A program made the position numbers and the translations under genes. Below the pieces are notes generated by a model. It searched no databases. It was given only the letters and a program-made list of their open reading frames with translations, and was not told the DNA's origin. Below, in pieces: positions 1 to 11,016 of a stretch of 64,000 bases of DNA. Each line of letters begins with the position of its first letter. Within the stretch, counting starts at the first letter, position 1. The stretch comes from an uncultured Pseudokineococcus sp. GTDB taxonomy: Bacteria; Actinomycetota; Actinomycetes; Actinomycetales; Quadrisphaeraceae. The DNA is taken from the NCBI RefSeq assembly GCF_947495735.1, contig NZ_CANMAA010000004.1, positions 1-64,000 of the forward strand, in the 5' to 3' direction.

Positions 1-174
1 CGTGCGGGGCTGGGTCCGGGCGGCGGCCCCCCCCCCCCCCCCGGCGGGGCGCCCCCGGGGGGCCCGGCCGGGGGGCGCCGCCCCCCGCAGCGGGCGGCGC
101 CCGGGCCCGGGGCGGGGGGGGGCGCCCGGGCCGGCTCGCGTCCGGCACCGGACGGGTCCGGTGCCGGACGGGGT
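1..174. other. Gene-free window edge, extreme GC
   Basis: No supportable gene. The first 130 bases are almost pure G and C, with a run of 16 C at 27-42 and a run of 9 G at 114-122. Homopolymers of this kind are prone to assembly error. Apart from the uppP terminator hairpin at 140-169 I see nothing else here. Confidence 0.6.
140..169 (-). terminator. Hairpin behind uppP
   Basis: A perfect 14-bp inverted repeat, GTCCGGCACCGGAC, with a 2-base centre, lies 5 bases past the uppP stop. Each arm is itself palindromic. There is no U tract, as is usual for high-GC actinobacterial terminators, so the call rests on stem strength and position. Confidence 0.6.
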
Positions 175-1032
175 TCAGGGCCCGAGGGGCGTCGGCACGG
201 GGCTGGCGTCGACGGCTCCGGTGAGCAGCAGCACCGCGAGGGCTGCGGCGAGCGCGAGCCGGTAGAGCACGAACGGGCGGAACGTGTGGGTGCTGATGTA
301 GCGCAGCAGCCAGGCGATGACCGCGAGGCCCACGACGAACGAGACCGCCGTGGCGAGGACGGTGGGACCCCACGACACCGACCCGGCCCCGCCCTCCCCC
401 AGCTCGGAGACGAGCTGGAAGCCGCCGGAGGCGACGACCGCCGGGATGGCCAGCAGGAACGCGTAGCGCGCGGCCGCCTCGCGGCGGTACCCGAGCAGGA
501 GGCCCGCGGTGATGGTCCCGCCCGAGCGCGAGACGCCCGGGATGAGGGCCAGCGCCTGGGCGAAGCCGTAGAGCAGGCCGTCGCGCCAGGAGAGGTCGGA
601 CAGGTCCTTGCGGGTGGTGGCGCGCGCGTCCGCCACGCCGAGCAGGACGCCGAAGACCGCCAGGGCGACCGCCGTGATCCACAGGTTCCGGAGCTGGGTC
701 TCGATGGCGTCCTGGAAGACGAGGCCGAGCACGCCGATCGGGACGGACCCGAGGATGACGAGCCACCCCATCCGGGCGTCCGGGTCGTCGCGCGGCGCGC
801 GCCCCACCAGCGACAGCGACCACTGCCGGACGATCCGCACGATGTCGCGCCAGAAGTAGAGGACCACGGCGGCCTCGGTGCCGAGCTGGATGATCGCGGT
901 GAACGCGGCCCCGGGGTCGCGGCCGTCGAACAGCAGCTGGCCGACGATGCTGACGTGCGCGCTCGAGGAGATCGGCAGGAACTCCGTGAGCCCCTGCACG
1001 AGACCGAGGACGAGCGCCTCGACCCAGCCCAT
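175..1032 (-). CDS. uppP: Undecaprenyl-diphosphatase UppP (BacA family)
   Basis: Integral membrane enzyme that removes a phosphate from undecaprenyl diphosphate, recycling the lipid carrier of peptidoglycan synthesis. It is 285 aa, the usual family length. Both signature regions are present: [10 protein letters not shown] at residues 17-26 and PGVSRSGGT at 165-173, which supply the catalytic Glu, His, Ser and Arg. Several hydrophobic segments follow to the C-terminus. The ATG overlaps the stop of the upstream LLM gene by one base (TGATG), so the two are translationally coupled. A strong hairpin follows the stop. Confidence 0.97.
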   Translation of the reverse strand: MGWVEALVLGLVQGLTEFLPISSSAHVSIVGQLLFDGRDPGAAFTAIIQLGTEAAVVLYFWRDIVRIVRQWSLSLVGRAPRDDPDARMGWLVILGSVPIGVLGLVFQDAIETQLRNLWITAVALAVFGVLLGVADARATTRKDLSDLSWRDGLLYGFAQALALIPGVSRSGGTITAGLLLGYRREAAARYAFLLAIPAVVASGGFQLVSELGEGGAGSVSWGPTVLATAVSFVVGLAVIAWLLRYISTHTFRPFVLYRLALAAALAVLLLTGAVDASPVPTPLGP

Positions 1033-2147
1033 CAGGAGCCGGCCCCGCTGGCGTCGAGCGCCTCGGCGACCGTGCGCAGGACGGCGACGCGCTCGGCCTC
1101 GGTGCGCCCGTCGGGCAGCACCGACAGCGTCGTCACGCCCGCCTCGGCGTAGGCGACCAGGCGGTCGCGCACCGCGGCGGGCGGCCCGACGAGGCTCGTG
1201 GCCTCCACGAGGCCGCGCGGCACGGCGGAGGCCGCCTCGCGGTGGCGGCGGTCGAGGTACAGGTCCTGCACGAGGGCGGCCTCCTGCTCGTAGCCCAGCC
1301 GGACGGCCAGGGCGTTGTAGAAGTTCTGGTCGCGGCTGCCCATGCCCCCCACGTAGAGGGCGATCCGGGCCCTCAGCGCGTCGAGGCGACCCGCCTCGTC
1401 GTCCTCGCGGGCGGAGGTGCCGGCCGACGGCGCCGCGGCGACGGAGGCGACGACGTCGAGGGGCGCGCTCGGGCCCTGGGCGCGGGCGCGGCCGGCGCGC
1501 AGGTGGGACAGGCTCTCCCCCAGGTGCTCCGGCGAGACGAGGACGCCGAGCCAGCCGTCGGCGATCTCGCCCGCGAGCTCGAGGTTCCTCGGCCCGACGG
1601 CCGCGAGGTAGACCGGGACGTCCGCTCGCAGCGGCCGGGTGGACAGCCGCAGCGCGCGCCCGGGCCCGTCCGGCAGCGGCAGCCGCAGGTGGCGGCCGTC
1701 GTAGCGGACCTCCTCGCGGCGCAGGGCCATCCGCACGACGTCGACGTGCTCGCGGGTGCGGCGCAGCGGCTCGGCGAAGGGGACGCCGTGCCAGCCCTCG
1801 GAGACCTGCGGCCCCGAGACACCCAGGCCGAGGCGGAAGCGCCCGCCGGACAGGGCGTCCAGCGACGCGGCGGTCATGGCGGTCATGGCGGCGCTGCGGG
1901 CGGGGATCTGGAGCACGCCGCTCCCCACGTCGATCCGCGTGGTGGTCGCCGCGACGCACGACAGGACGGTGACGGCGTCGCTCCCGTAGGCCTCGGACGC
2001 CCAGGCGACGTCGTAGCCCAGGTGCTCGGCCTGCTGGGCCAGACGCACTCGCGCCCAGGGGTCCTCGTCCGTCCCGCGCCCTCCCGGGCCTGCCGTCCCC
2101 GAGGTCCCGGGAGCGGGTCCCTGACCGAGGTCGACACCCAGCTGCAC
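1032..2147 (-). CDS. LLM-class (luciferase-like) flavin/F420-dependent oxidoreductase
   Basis: A TIM-barrel oxidoreductase of the bacterial luciferase superfamily, 371 aa with the chosen start. The N-terminus has the family-like GVDLG strand, then the [12 protein letters not shown] helix and an [15 protein letters not shown] segment near residues 120-135. In actinomycetes most such proteins use coenzyme F420; the substrate cannot be read from sequence. I chose the GTG at 2147 because TACTGT stands 7 bases before it, as for a leaderless message. A longer reading from 2225 is open but would run through that promoter. It forms an operon with uppP and diverges from the aldo/keto reductase gene. 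Confidence 0.85.
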   Translation of the reverse strand: MQLGVDLGQGPAPGTSGTAGPGGRGTDEDPWARVRLAQQAEHLGYDVAWASEAYGSDAVTVLSCVAATTTRIDVGSGVLQIPARSAAMTAMTAASLDALSGGRFRLGLGVSGPQVSEGWHGVPFAEPLRRTREHVDVVRMALRREEVRYDGRHLRLPLPDGPGRALRLSTRPLRADVPVYLAAVGPRNLELAGEIADGWLGVLVSPEHLGESLSHLRAGRARAQGPSAPLDVVASVAAAPSAGTSAREDDEAGRLDALRARIALYVGGMGSRDQNFYNALAVRLGYEQEAALVQDLYLDRRHREAASAVPRGLVEATSLVGPPAAVRDRLVAYAEAGVTTLSVLPDGRTEAERVAVLRTVAEALDASGAGS

Positions 2148-2160
2148 GAACCCGACAGTA
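2148..2160 (-). promoter_or_regulatory. Leaderless promoter of the LLM gene
   Basis: On the minus strand TACTGT (2160-2155) is followed by 7 bases and then the GTG. This places transcription start at or next to the start codon. No ribosome binding site is visible. Confidence 0.55.
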
Positions 2161-2333
2161 GCGACCGCAGGGCCTGCGACGAGCCGCACCACGGCGGCCG
2201 CGGCACGTCGCGCCCCCACGTCCACCCGTCCGCCCGCGCCGGCCGGCAGGCGCCCCCTGCCGCCCGTCCCGGCGGCGGCCGACCACCTCGCGGGTGCAGG
2301 GGCCGCTGGTGCAGGGGCTCTCGGGGCGGTGGC

Positions 2334-2347
2334 TACGCTCGACCCCC
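2334..2347 (+). promoter_or_regulatory. Leaderless promoter of the aldo/keto reductase gene
   Basis: TACGCT at 2334-2339 is followed by 8 bases and then the ATG at 2348. There is no purine-rich ribosome binding site between them. Confidence 0.55.
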
Positions 2348-3307
2348 ATGGAGACCCGGCGCGTGGGACGGTCCGGTCTGCGGGTCTCCCGGTTCGGGCT
2401 CGGCACCCTGACGTGGGGTCGGGACACCGACGAGCACGAGGCCTCGGAGCAGCTGCGCGACTTCGCCGACGCGGGCGGGACCCTGGTCAGCTCGGCCGCC
2501 TCCGGCACCGGGGAGGCCGAGGAGCTGCTCGGCGCGCTGCTGCACGACGTCGTCCCCCGCCGGGACCTGGTGCTCGCCCTGCGCGTGGGCGCCCGCGGTG
2601 CGGGCCGCGAGCGCCGCGCCGACGGCTCGCGGCGGGCGCTGCTCGCCGACCTGGACGCCTCGCTGGCGCGGCTGCGCACCGACCACGTGGACCTGCTGCT
2701 GCTGGAGGGCTCCGGCTCCGCGCCGGTCGAGGAGTCGCTGTCGGCGCTCGAGGACGCCCAGCGCTCCGGCCGCGCCCGCTACGCGGGCCTGGCCGAGCAC
2801 GGCGCCTGGCAGGCGGCCCGCGCCGCCTCGCTGGCGTCGACGCCGCTCGTGGCGGTGGAGGCGGAGCACTCGCTCGTGGCGCGCTGGGCCGACGTCGACC
2901 TGCGCGAGGCGGCGGCGGCCACCGGGCTCGGGCTGCTCGCGCGCAGTCCGCTGGGCGGCGGCGTGCTCACGGGCAAGTACCGCCACGCGCTGCCGGCGGA
3001 CTCCCGCGCGGCCTCGCCGCACCTCGTCCACGTGGTGGAGCCGCACCTGGACCCCTCGGCGCGCGGCGTCGTCGAGGCGGTCTGCACCGCCGCCGACGGG
3101 CTGGAGCGCTCCCCGCTGGAGGTGGCCCTCGCGTGGGCGGCCGACGGCCCCGGCGTGGCCAGCGCGGTCACCGGCGCTCGCACGGCGGCGCAGCTGCGGG
3201 CCGCCCTCGCCGGGGACGACCTGCGCCTGCCGGGGCAGATCCGCGCTGCGCTGGACGAGGTCTCGGCGGGCCGCACGGCCGTCGGCCGTCCCGTCGTCCG
3301 CGGCTAG
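2348..3307 (+). CDS. Aldo/keto reductase-fold protein lacking the catalytic tetrad
   Basis: 319 aa, AKR fold over its whole length. It has the family N-terminus ([15 protein letters not shown]), and the C-terminal NADP(H)-binding features [12 protein letters not shown] and TGARTAAQL look intact. The four catalytic positions do not: aligned by eye with typical AKRs, Asp reads Ser48, Tyr reads Gly53, Lys reads Arg79 and His reads Glu120. Reading frame and flanking motifs are unbroken, so this is not a frameshift. It probably binds a nucleotide without normal AKR chemistry, perhaps as a sensor or scaffold (inference). The ATG at 2348 is supported by the leaderless promoter. Confidence 0.85.
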   Translation: METRRVGRSGLRVSRFGLGTLTWGRDTDEHEASEQLRDFADAGGTLVSSAASGTGEAEELLGALLHDVVPRRDLVLALRVGARGAGRERRADGSRRALLADLDASLARLRTDHVDLLLLEGSGSAPVEESLSALEDAQRSGRARYAGLAEHGAWQAARAASLASTPLVAVEAEHSLVARWADVDLREAAAATGLGLLARSPLGGGVLTGKYRHALPADSRAASPHLVHVVEPHLDPSARGVVEAVCTAADGLERSPLEVALAWAADGPGVASAVTGARTAAQLRAALAGDDLRLPGQIRAALDEVSAGRTAVGRPVVRG

Positions 3308-3367
3308 GTCGCGCCCGGCCGTCGTCCGCGGTCGCCCGAGACCGGACCGGACGTCGCCCGCCCGGGC

Positions 3368-3712
3368 TCAGAGGCGGGGGCGGGTGTCGTCCTCGTCCTC
3401 GTCCTCGTCGTCGTCCGAGTCGTCGTCGTCCGAGTCGTCGTCGTCCGAGTCGTCGTCGTCCGAGTCGTCGTCGTCGTCCTCGTCGTCCGAGTCGTCGTCG
3501 TCCTCGTCGGAGTCGTCGAACAGCACGAAGGGCGTGACCTCGTCGAAGACGTCGTAGAGCGCCTCGTCGTAGACCTCGAAGGCGTCCGCGAGGGACTGGT
3601 AGGCGTCCTTGACCACGCGGTCGGTCTCGGAGCGACGTCGCTCGACGGCGTCGAGGTGCGCCTCGAGCGCCCCGACGAGACGTGCCAGGGCCGCGCGGGG
3701 CTCGGTGCTCAT
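3368..3712 (-). CDS. Small conserved protein with a Ser-Asp repeat tail
   Basis: 114 aa, no recognised enzyme domain. Residues 1-65 look like a helical domain (A-L-A-R-L-V-G-A-L-E-A-H-L, then V-K-D-A-Y-Q-S-L-A-D-A-F-E-V-Y-D-E-A-L-Y-D) of a type I recall as an uncharacterised actinobacterial family. Residues 66-110 are almost all Asp, Ser and Glu in S-D-D-D-D units coded by 15-bp direct repeats. The protein is very acidic and soluble, with no signal peptide. The start ATG is fixed by TACGGT 6 bases upstream. It converges with the aldo/keto reductase gene. Confidence 0.75.
   Translation of the reverse strand: MSTEPRAALARLVGALEAHLDAVERRRSETDRVVKDAYQSLADAFEVYDEALYDVFDEVTPFVLFDDSDEDDDDSDDEDDDDDSDDDDSDDDDSDDDDSDDDEDEDEDDTRPRL
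3418..3475 (-). repeat. 15-bp tandem repeat coding the acidic tail
   Basis: Near-perfect 15-bp units (gtcgtcgtccgagtc on the plus strand) repeat about four times in frame and code Ser-Asp-Asp-Asp-Asp. A shorter imperfect stretch continues to about 3510. Confidence 0.85.
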
Positions 3713-3724
3713 GGGAGGACCGTA
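3713..3724 (-). promoter_or_regulatory. Leaderless promoter of the acidic-tail gene
   Basis: Minus-strand TACGGT followed by CCTCCC and the ATG at 3712. The same arrangement (CTACGGTCC, then CCCATG) occurs in front of glgA. Confidence 0.55.
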
Positions 3725-3904
3725 GCCGCGCGACCGGGTGCGGGGCGACGGCTGGGCGAGGCGCTGGTCCCGCGCTCCCCGACCCCCTGCGGCGAGGCCC
3801 TCCCGGGGTCGGGCGGGCGCGGGCGCGCAGTGGTGGTACGACGCGGCGCGGGCCCGGCCCGCGCACCCCCGCGCGGCGCGCGCGTCGTGGCACGATGGCG
3901 CGCG

Positions 3905-4198
3905 ATGGACGCCAGCCGACGCACCCCGCGAGGCGGGGACCAGCCCTCCGAGCGGCCCACCCACGAGGTCGCCGACCGTCGCGAGGCCGGCGCCGGGCCC
4001 GAGCGGCTCCGGGCCTCCTCCTACGAGTACCGCGAGGTGGTCCTGCCCCGGGGCACGTCCCGGGGCCAGGCCCGCGCGCTCCTCACCGAGGAGGCCGAGT
4101 ACGGCAAGTGGGAGCTCGCCGGGGTGCGCCTGTACATGGGCGGCCTGCGACGGGTGGTGCTGCGCCGCCGCATCATCCGCATGCAGCGGACGGCCTAG
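3905..4198 (+). CDS. DUF5703 family protein
   Basis: 97 aa. The C-terminal 60 residues carry the DUF5703 pattern: Y-E-Y near residue 41, LPRGTSRGQARALLTEEAE at 47-65, W-E-L, RLYMGG and a basic end RRVVLRRRIIR. The function of the family is unknown. The N-terminal 38 residues are polar and probably disordered. Only one reasonable ATG (3905) precedes the domain; there is no strong ribosome binding site. The neighbours LLM oxidoreductase, aldo/keto reductase and M20 hydrolase form a grouping I recall from other actinomycetes, but it gives no functional clue. Confidence 0.85.
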   Translation: MDASRRTPRGGDQPSERPTHEVADRREAGAGPERLRASSYEYREVVLPRGTSRGQARALLTEEAEYGKWELAGVRLYMGGLRRVVLRRRIIRMQRTA

Positions 4199-4365
4199 GG
4201 CCCCGAGCGCGCCCCGCACGTCGGTGCCGGACCGCCCCCCGACGACGGTCCCCCTCGCGCGTCGACGCCGAGGTGCCACCCGGTGGCGCCCCTGCCGGTA
4301 CCTCGACGTCGTGAGGCCACCTGCTGGCGCCCCCTCGACGTCGAGCTGCCGCACGGGGGCGCCGG

Positions 4366-4398
4366 CGGCCCCACCCCGTCAGTGACGGGGCGGGGCCG
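4366..4398. terminator. Bidirectional terminator between DUF5703 and M20 genes
   Basis: A nearly perfect inverted repeat of about 15 bp (CGGCCCC-A-CCCCGT paired with ACGGGG-C-GGGGCCG, one mismatch) lies between the convergent stops at 4198 and 4414. It suits termination from both sides. Confidence 0.7.
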
Positions 4399-4413
4399 GG
4401 GCCGCGACGGGCC

Positions 4414-5793
4414 TCAGCAGGTGCGCAGGAGCCGGTCCAGCACGCGCGTGCCGAAGCGCAGCGCCTCGGTGGGGACGCGCTCGTCGACGCCGTGGAACAT
4501 GCCCGCGAAGTCGAGCTCGGGCGGCAGCTGCAGCGGGGCGAAGCCGAAGCCGCGGATGCCGAGGCGAGCCAGCGCCTTGTTGTCGGTGCCGCCGGACAGG
4601 CAGTACGGCAGGACCCGGGCTCCCGGGTCCTCGGCCAGCAGCGCAGCCACCATGGCGTCCGGCAGGGCGCCCTCGAGGTCGGTCTCGAGCGCGGTGTCGG
4701 CGTGGACGACCTCGACGTCGACGCCCGGGCCGGCGAGCTCGCGCACGACCTCCAGCACGTGCTCGCCCTGGCCGGGCAGCGTGCGGCAGTCGACGAGCGC
4801 CGTCGCGGTGCCCGGGATGACGTTGTGCTTGTAGCCGGCCTCGAGCTGCGTGGGGTTGGACGTGTTGCGCAGCGTCGCCCCCACCCAGTTCGCCGTGGTG
4901 CCGAGGACCTCGGTGAGCGCGCCGAAGTCCTCGGGGTCCAGGGGCTCGCCGGTGACGTCCTGCACGCCCTCGAGGAAGGCGCGGACGGTCGGGCGCAGCT
5001 CCAGCGGCCAGCGGTGGGCGCCGATCCGCGCCACCGCCCCCGCTAGCCGCGTGACGGCGTTGTCGTCGTTGACCTGGCTCCCGTGCCCGGCCCGGCCGTG
5101 CGCCACGAGCCGGACCCACGCGATGCCCTTCTCGGCCGTCTGCAGGAGGTAGCAGCGCTGCCCGGCGATGTCGAGGGAGAAGCCGCCCACCTCGCTGATG
5201 GCCTCGGTGGCGCCCTCGAAGAGGTCCGGGCGGGTCTCCACGAGGAAGCCGGCGCCCTTGGCGCTGCCGGCCTCCTCGTCGGCGGTGAAGGCCACGACCA
5301 GGTCGCGCGGGGGCGTGCGGCCCTCCCTGGTCATCTGCCGGACGACGGACAGGATCATCGCGTCCATGCCCTTCATGTCCACGGCGCCGCGGCCCCACAG
5401 GCAGCCGTCGCGGACCTCCCCGGCGAAGGGGTCCACGCTCCAGTCCGCGGCGCGCGCCGGGACGACGTCGAGGTGGCCGTGCACGACCAGGGCGCCGCGG
5501 CTGCGGTCCTGCCCGGGGATGCGCAGGACGACGCTCGCGCGTCCCGGGTCGCTCTCGAGCAGCTCGGCGGACAGGCCCACCTCGTCGAGCAGGCCCATGA
5601 CGTGCTCCGCCGCGGCCCGCTCCCCCGGCCCGCTGCCGTCGCCGTAGTTCGACGTGTCGATGCGGATGAGGTCGCGGGCGATCTCGACGACCTCCTCCGC
5701 GGCCGGGGGGACGGCCCCGCCCGCGGCCCGGCCCGCGGGCTGCTGGTCGGTCGCCTGCTGGTCCGCCTGCTGCTGGTCCGTCGTCTGGGGCAT
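4414..5793 (-). CDS. M20 family metallo-hydrolase (peptidase/deacylase)
   Basis: 459 aa, cytoplasmic M20 dizinc enzyme that cleaves an amide or peptide bond. Metal and catalytic motifs are complete: HGHLDVVPA (His, Asp), WGRGAVDMKGM (bridging Asp), FTADEEAGS (catalytic Glu-Glu) and the C-terminal SGGTDNKAL region. A dimerisation lid lies between about residues 200 and 320. Specificity (dipeptidase, acetylornithine or succinyl-diaminopimelate deacylase) cannot be told. Residues 4-20 are a Gln-rich low-complexity leader. The ATG at 5793 is preferred because TAGCGT lies 7 bases upstream and the earlier GTG at 5802 would fall inside that hexamer. Confidence 0.9.
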   Translation of the reverse strand: MPQTTDQQQADQQATDQQPAGRAAGGAVPPAAEEVVEIARDLIRIDTSNYGDGSGPGERAAAEHVMGLLDEVGLSAELLESDPGRASVVLRIPGQDRSRGALVVHGHLDVVPARAADWSVDPFAGEVRDGCLWGRGAVDMKGMDAMILSVVRQMTREGRTPPRDLVVAFTADEEAGSAKGAGFLVETRPDLFEGATEAISEVGGFSLDIAGQRCYLLQTAEKGIAWVRLVAHGRAGHGSQVNDDNAVTRLAGAVARIGAHRWPLELRPTVRAFLEGVQDVTGEPLDPEDFGALTEVLGTTANWVGATLRNTSNPTQLEAGYKHNVIPGTATALVDCRTLPGQGEHVLEVVRELAGPGVDVEVVHADTALETDLEGALPDAMVAALLAEDPGARVLPYCLSGGTDNKALARLGIRGFGFAPLQLPPELDFAGMFHGVDERVPTEALRFGTRVLDRLLRTC

Positions 5794-5806
5794 GTCTCGC
5801 ACGCTA
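5794..5806 (-). promoter_or_regulatory. Leaderless promoter of the M20 gene
   Basis: Minus-strand TAGCGT (5806-5801), 7 bases, then ATG at 5793. No ribosome binding site is present. Confidence 0.55.
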
Positions 5807-5904
5807 CTCGCGGCAGCCCCGAGCGCCCGGCCCGCCGAGTCGGGTGGAGCCGGCCGGGCCCCGGTGCCGCCCTCGAGCGGTCGGGGCCGCCCCCCGGTGC
5901 GTGG

Positions 5905-5910
5905 TAACTT
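5905..5910 (+). promoter_or_regulatory. Possible -10 of tRNA-Leu
   Basis: TAACTT about 37 bases before the tRNA 5' end, in the only locally AT-richer stretch. No convincing -35 is seen, so this is a weak call. Confidence 0.35.
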
Positions 5911-5946
5911 TTCTCCCGCTCGCGGCCCTCGGGTCGCACGGCACCT

Positions 5947-6034
5947 GTCCGGGTGGCGGAATGGCAGACGCGCTAGCTTGAGGTGCTAGTGCCCTTTATC
6001 GGGCGTGGGGGTTCAAGTCCCCCTCCGGACACCA
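5947..6034 (+). tRNA. tRNA-Leu (anticodon GAG)
   Basis: Complete class II tRNA read by folding. The acceptor stem GTCCGGG pairs with TCCGGAC (one G-U). The anticodon stem CTAGC/GCTAG encloses TTGAGGT, with anticodon GAG at 5980-5982, reading CUC/CUU. The long variable arm is GCCC/GGGC, and the T arm is GGGGG-TTCAAGT-CCCCC. The discriminator is A and CCA is encoded (6032-6034). No intron. Confidence 0.97.
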
Positions 6035-6037
6035 GCA

Positions 6038-6071
6038 GACGGGCCGTCCCCCACGCGGAGGGCGGCCCGTC
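6038..6071. terminator. Terminator after tRNA-Leu
   Basis: GACGGGCCGTCC pairs with GGGCGGCCCGTC across an 8-10 base loop, starting 3 bases past the tRNA CCA. It lies between the tRNA and the convergent exporter gene (stop at 6121) and may serve both. Confidence 0.7.
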
Positions 6072-6120
6072 CTCGTCCGCCGCCCGCTCGTCCTCCCGGG
6101 GGCTCGTCCTCCCGGGCCGC

Positions 6121-7680
6121 TCAGCCCGCCGGTCGCCCGGCCCGGTCGAGACGGCCTCCCGGCACGCCGACGGCGGCCGCGAGCGCTCCGAGGGCCAGCA
6201 GCCCGGCGCACAGGAGCATCGCCGCGCGGAAGGCGGGCGTGAGCAGGGCCGGGTCGGCGTAGGCGTCCCCCGTGAGCCCGACGAGGGCGGGCAGCGCCGC
6301 GACGGCGAGCAGCCCGGCCGAGCGGGCGACGGCGTTGTTGACCCCGCTGGCGGTGCCCGACAGCGCGTCCGGCGCCGCGGCGAGCACGGTGGCCGTCAGC
6401 GGGGCCACCGTGATGACGAGGCCGGCGCCGAGCAGCAGGACACCCGGAAGCACGTCGACGGGGTAGGTGTCCCCCGGGCCGACGAGGGCGAGCAGCGCCA
6501 CGCCGACCGCGCCGACGAGGGGGCCGACGACCAGCGGCAGGCGGGGCCCGGTGCGCGCGGCCGCGGCGCCCGAGCGTCCCGAGAGCAGCAGCATGAGCAG
6601 GGTCGAGGGCGCGCTCGCGGCGCCCGCCGCGAGCGCGCTCCACCCGAGGGAGACCTGCAGCTGCAGCACCAGGAGCAGCATCACGCCCCCGAGCGCGGCG
6701 TAGACGGCGAAGGTGCCCGCGTTGACCGCGGTGAAGACGCGGGAGGCGAAGAGCGCCGGCGGCACGACGGGGAAGGCGGTGCGGCGCTCGCGCACGACGA
6801 AGGCCGCCACCCCCGCGACGCCGACCGCGGCCGCCAGCAGCGCACCCGGCCCCCAGCCGCCGTCCGGTCCTGCGACGAGGGCGTACGTCACCCCGCCGAG
6901 CCCGACGGCGCTGGCGAGGGCGCCCGGCACGTCCAGCGACGGCGCGCGCTCCGGCGAGCGCGACTCGGGCACGTGCCGAAGGCCGAGGACGACGACGACC
7001 GCCGCGAGGGGCAGGTTGAGCAGGAAGACCGCTCGCCAGTCCCACTCGACCAGCCACCCGCCGACGAGGGGGCCGGCGGCCCCGGCCACGCCCGTCAGGC
7101 CGGACCAGGTGCCGATGGCCCGGGCCCGGTCCTGCGGCGCGAAGCTCGCCTGGAGGACCGCCAGGCCGCCGGGCGTCAGCAGCGCGCCGCCGACGCCCTG
7201 GACGGCCCGGGCGGCCACCAGCGTCGGCACGTCCGGGGCCAGGGCGCAGGCGGACGAGGCGAGCGCGAAGAAGACCGCTCCCACGAGCAGGACGCGGCGT
7301 CGGCCGTACCGGTCCCCGAGGGAGCCGCCGAGGAGCACGAGGGAGGACAGGGCGAGCAGGTAGGCCGTGACCGTCCACTGCAGGCCGGCGACGTCGGCGC
7401 CCAGGTCCTGCCCGATGCTCGGCAGCGCGACGTTGACCACCGTGCCGTCCAGGAAGGCCATGCCCGAGCCGAGGACGAGGACGAGGAGCACGGCCCTCCC
7501 CTGGGCCGTGCCCGTGCGCAGCCCGCCGACGGGCGCCTCGACGGCCGCCCGGTGCCCTCCCCGCCGGTCGTCGTGCTGGCTGGGCTGACGGCCCTGGTGG
7601 TGGTGCGGGCCGGGCTCGTGGTGGCCGGGGACGCCGCCCGGGCCGACCGGCTGCGGCGGAGGCGGCGTCGGGTGGCTCAC
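6121..7680 (-). CDS. MFS drug exporter, DHA2 (EmrB/QacA-like) family
   Basis: 519 aa proton-antiport exporter, likely 14 transmembrane helices. Motif A (GGSLGDRYGRRR) follows the second helix. The antiporter motif C is seen as GLTGVAGAAGPLVGG near residues 190-205. The first 55 residues are a Pro/His-rich cytoplasmic leader, unusual for the family. Substrate unknown; DHA2 proteins export hydrophobic drugs or metabolites. No regulator gene is adjacent. The GTG start is supported by TAGCCT 6 bases upstream. Confidence 0.9.
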   Translation of the reverse strand: MSHPTPPPPQPVGPGGVPGHHEPGPHHHQGRQPSQHDDRRGGHRAAVEAPVGGLRTGTAQGRAVLLVLVLGSGMAFLDGTVVNVALPSIGQDLGADVAGLQWTVTAYLLALSSLVLLGGSLGDRYGRRRVLLVGAVFFALASSACALAPDVPTLVAARAVQGVGGALLTPGGLAVLQASFAPQDRARAIGTWSGLTGVAGAAGPLVGGWLVEWDWRAVFLLNLPLAAVVVVLGLRHVPESRSPERAPSLDVPGALASAVGLGGVTYALVAGPDGGWGPGALLAAAVGVAGVAAFVVRERRTAFPVVPPALFASRVFTAVNAGTFAVYAALGGVMLLLVLQLQVSLGWSALAAGAASAPSTLLMLLLSGRSGAAAARTGPRLPLVVGPLVGAVGVALLALVGPGDTYPVDVLPGVLLLGAGLVITVAPLTATVLAAAPDALSGTASGVNNAVARSAGLLAVAALPALVGLTGDAYADPALLTPAFRAAMLLCAGLLALGALAAAVGVPGGRLDRAGRPAG

Positions 7681-7692
7681 CTGCGGAGGCTA
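7681..7692 (-). promoter_or_regulatory. Leaderless promoter of the MFS gene
   Basis: Minus-strand TAGCCT (7692-7687), 6 bases, then GTG at 7680. Confidence 0.5.
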
Positions 7693-7873
7693 GGTGCGCG
7701 CAGCGCGTCGGGCGGGGCGAGGCCCGGGGCGGGCAGCGGACCTCCGGGGCGGCGCGGTCCCCGCGCGGGTGTGGTCTGCAGCACACTGGCGCCCGTCACC
7801 CGGACCCGGCGCGGCCGGTGGCGCCCCGCGTCAGCGCGGGCGCAGCGGCCGGGCCCCGCCCCCGAGGAGCCCC

Positions 7874-10750
<2,877 letters not shown>

Positions 10751-10813
10751 CCCCGGCGCGCCCGGCCCGCGGCCGCCCTGCCCGCACTCTGCCGCCGCAC
10801 CGCCGTCCAGCAC

Positions 10814-10933
10814 AGGCCCTTCCTGCACGGGCCCTTCCTGCACGGGCCCTTCCTGCACGGGCCCTTCCCGCACGGGCCCTTCCCGCACGGGCCCTTCCCG
10901 CACGGGCCCTTCCCGCACGGGCCCTTCCCGCAC
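10814..10933. repeat. 15-bp tandem repeat array, eight units
   Basis: Eight contiguous 15-bp units GGGCCCTTCCYGCAC with the first base changed in unit 1. Units 1-3 read CTGCAC and units 4-8 CCGCAC. Each unit contains the palindrome GGGCCC, so the array can form many alternative stems. It lies 63 bases past the ppc stop. All six frames stay open across it, which explains spurious ORFs. Confidence 0.95.
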
Positions 10934-11016
10934 TCTGTCGGCACACTGCCGTCAGGCGAGGCCCGTGGCGGCGAAGTGCCGACAGGGTGCGGGCTGGCGC
11001 GGACGGGGGGATCGAC

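Noticed and set aside
175-2679. One minus-strand open frame joining uppP to a long upstream extension
   Set aside because: The upstream part is an Arg-rich shadow of the LLM and aldo/keto reductase genes. uppP has a normal ATG at 1032 with a TGATG junction.
2348-3307. Frameshift as the cause of the missing AKR catalytic residues
   Set aside because: Family motifs before, between and after the changed positions all lie in one frame, so substitution rather than frameshift explains the loss.
7769-7786. Operator-like inverted repeat GTGTG-N8-CACAC before ppc
   Set aside because: The arms are short, the inner CTGCAG palindrome is off-centre, and no promoter hexamer can be placed beside it. Too weak to list.
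10814-10933. A collagen-like or Cys-repeat coding gene on either strand
   Set aside because: The reading frames across the 15-bp array exist only because the period is divisible by three; no start, ribosome binding site or flanking coding sequence supports them.
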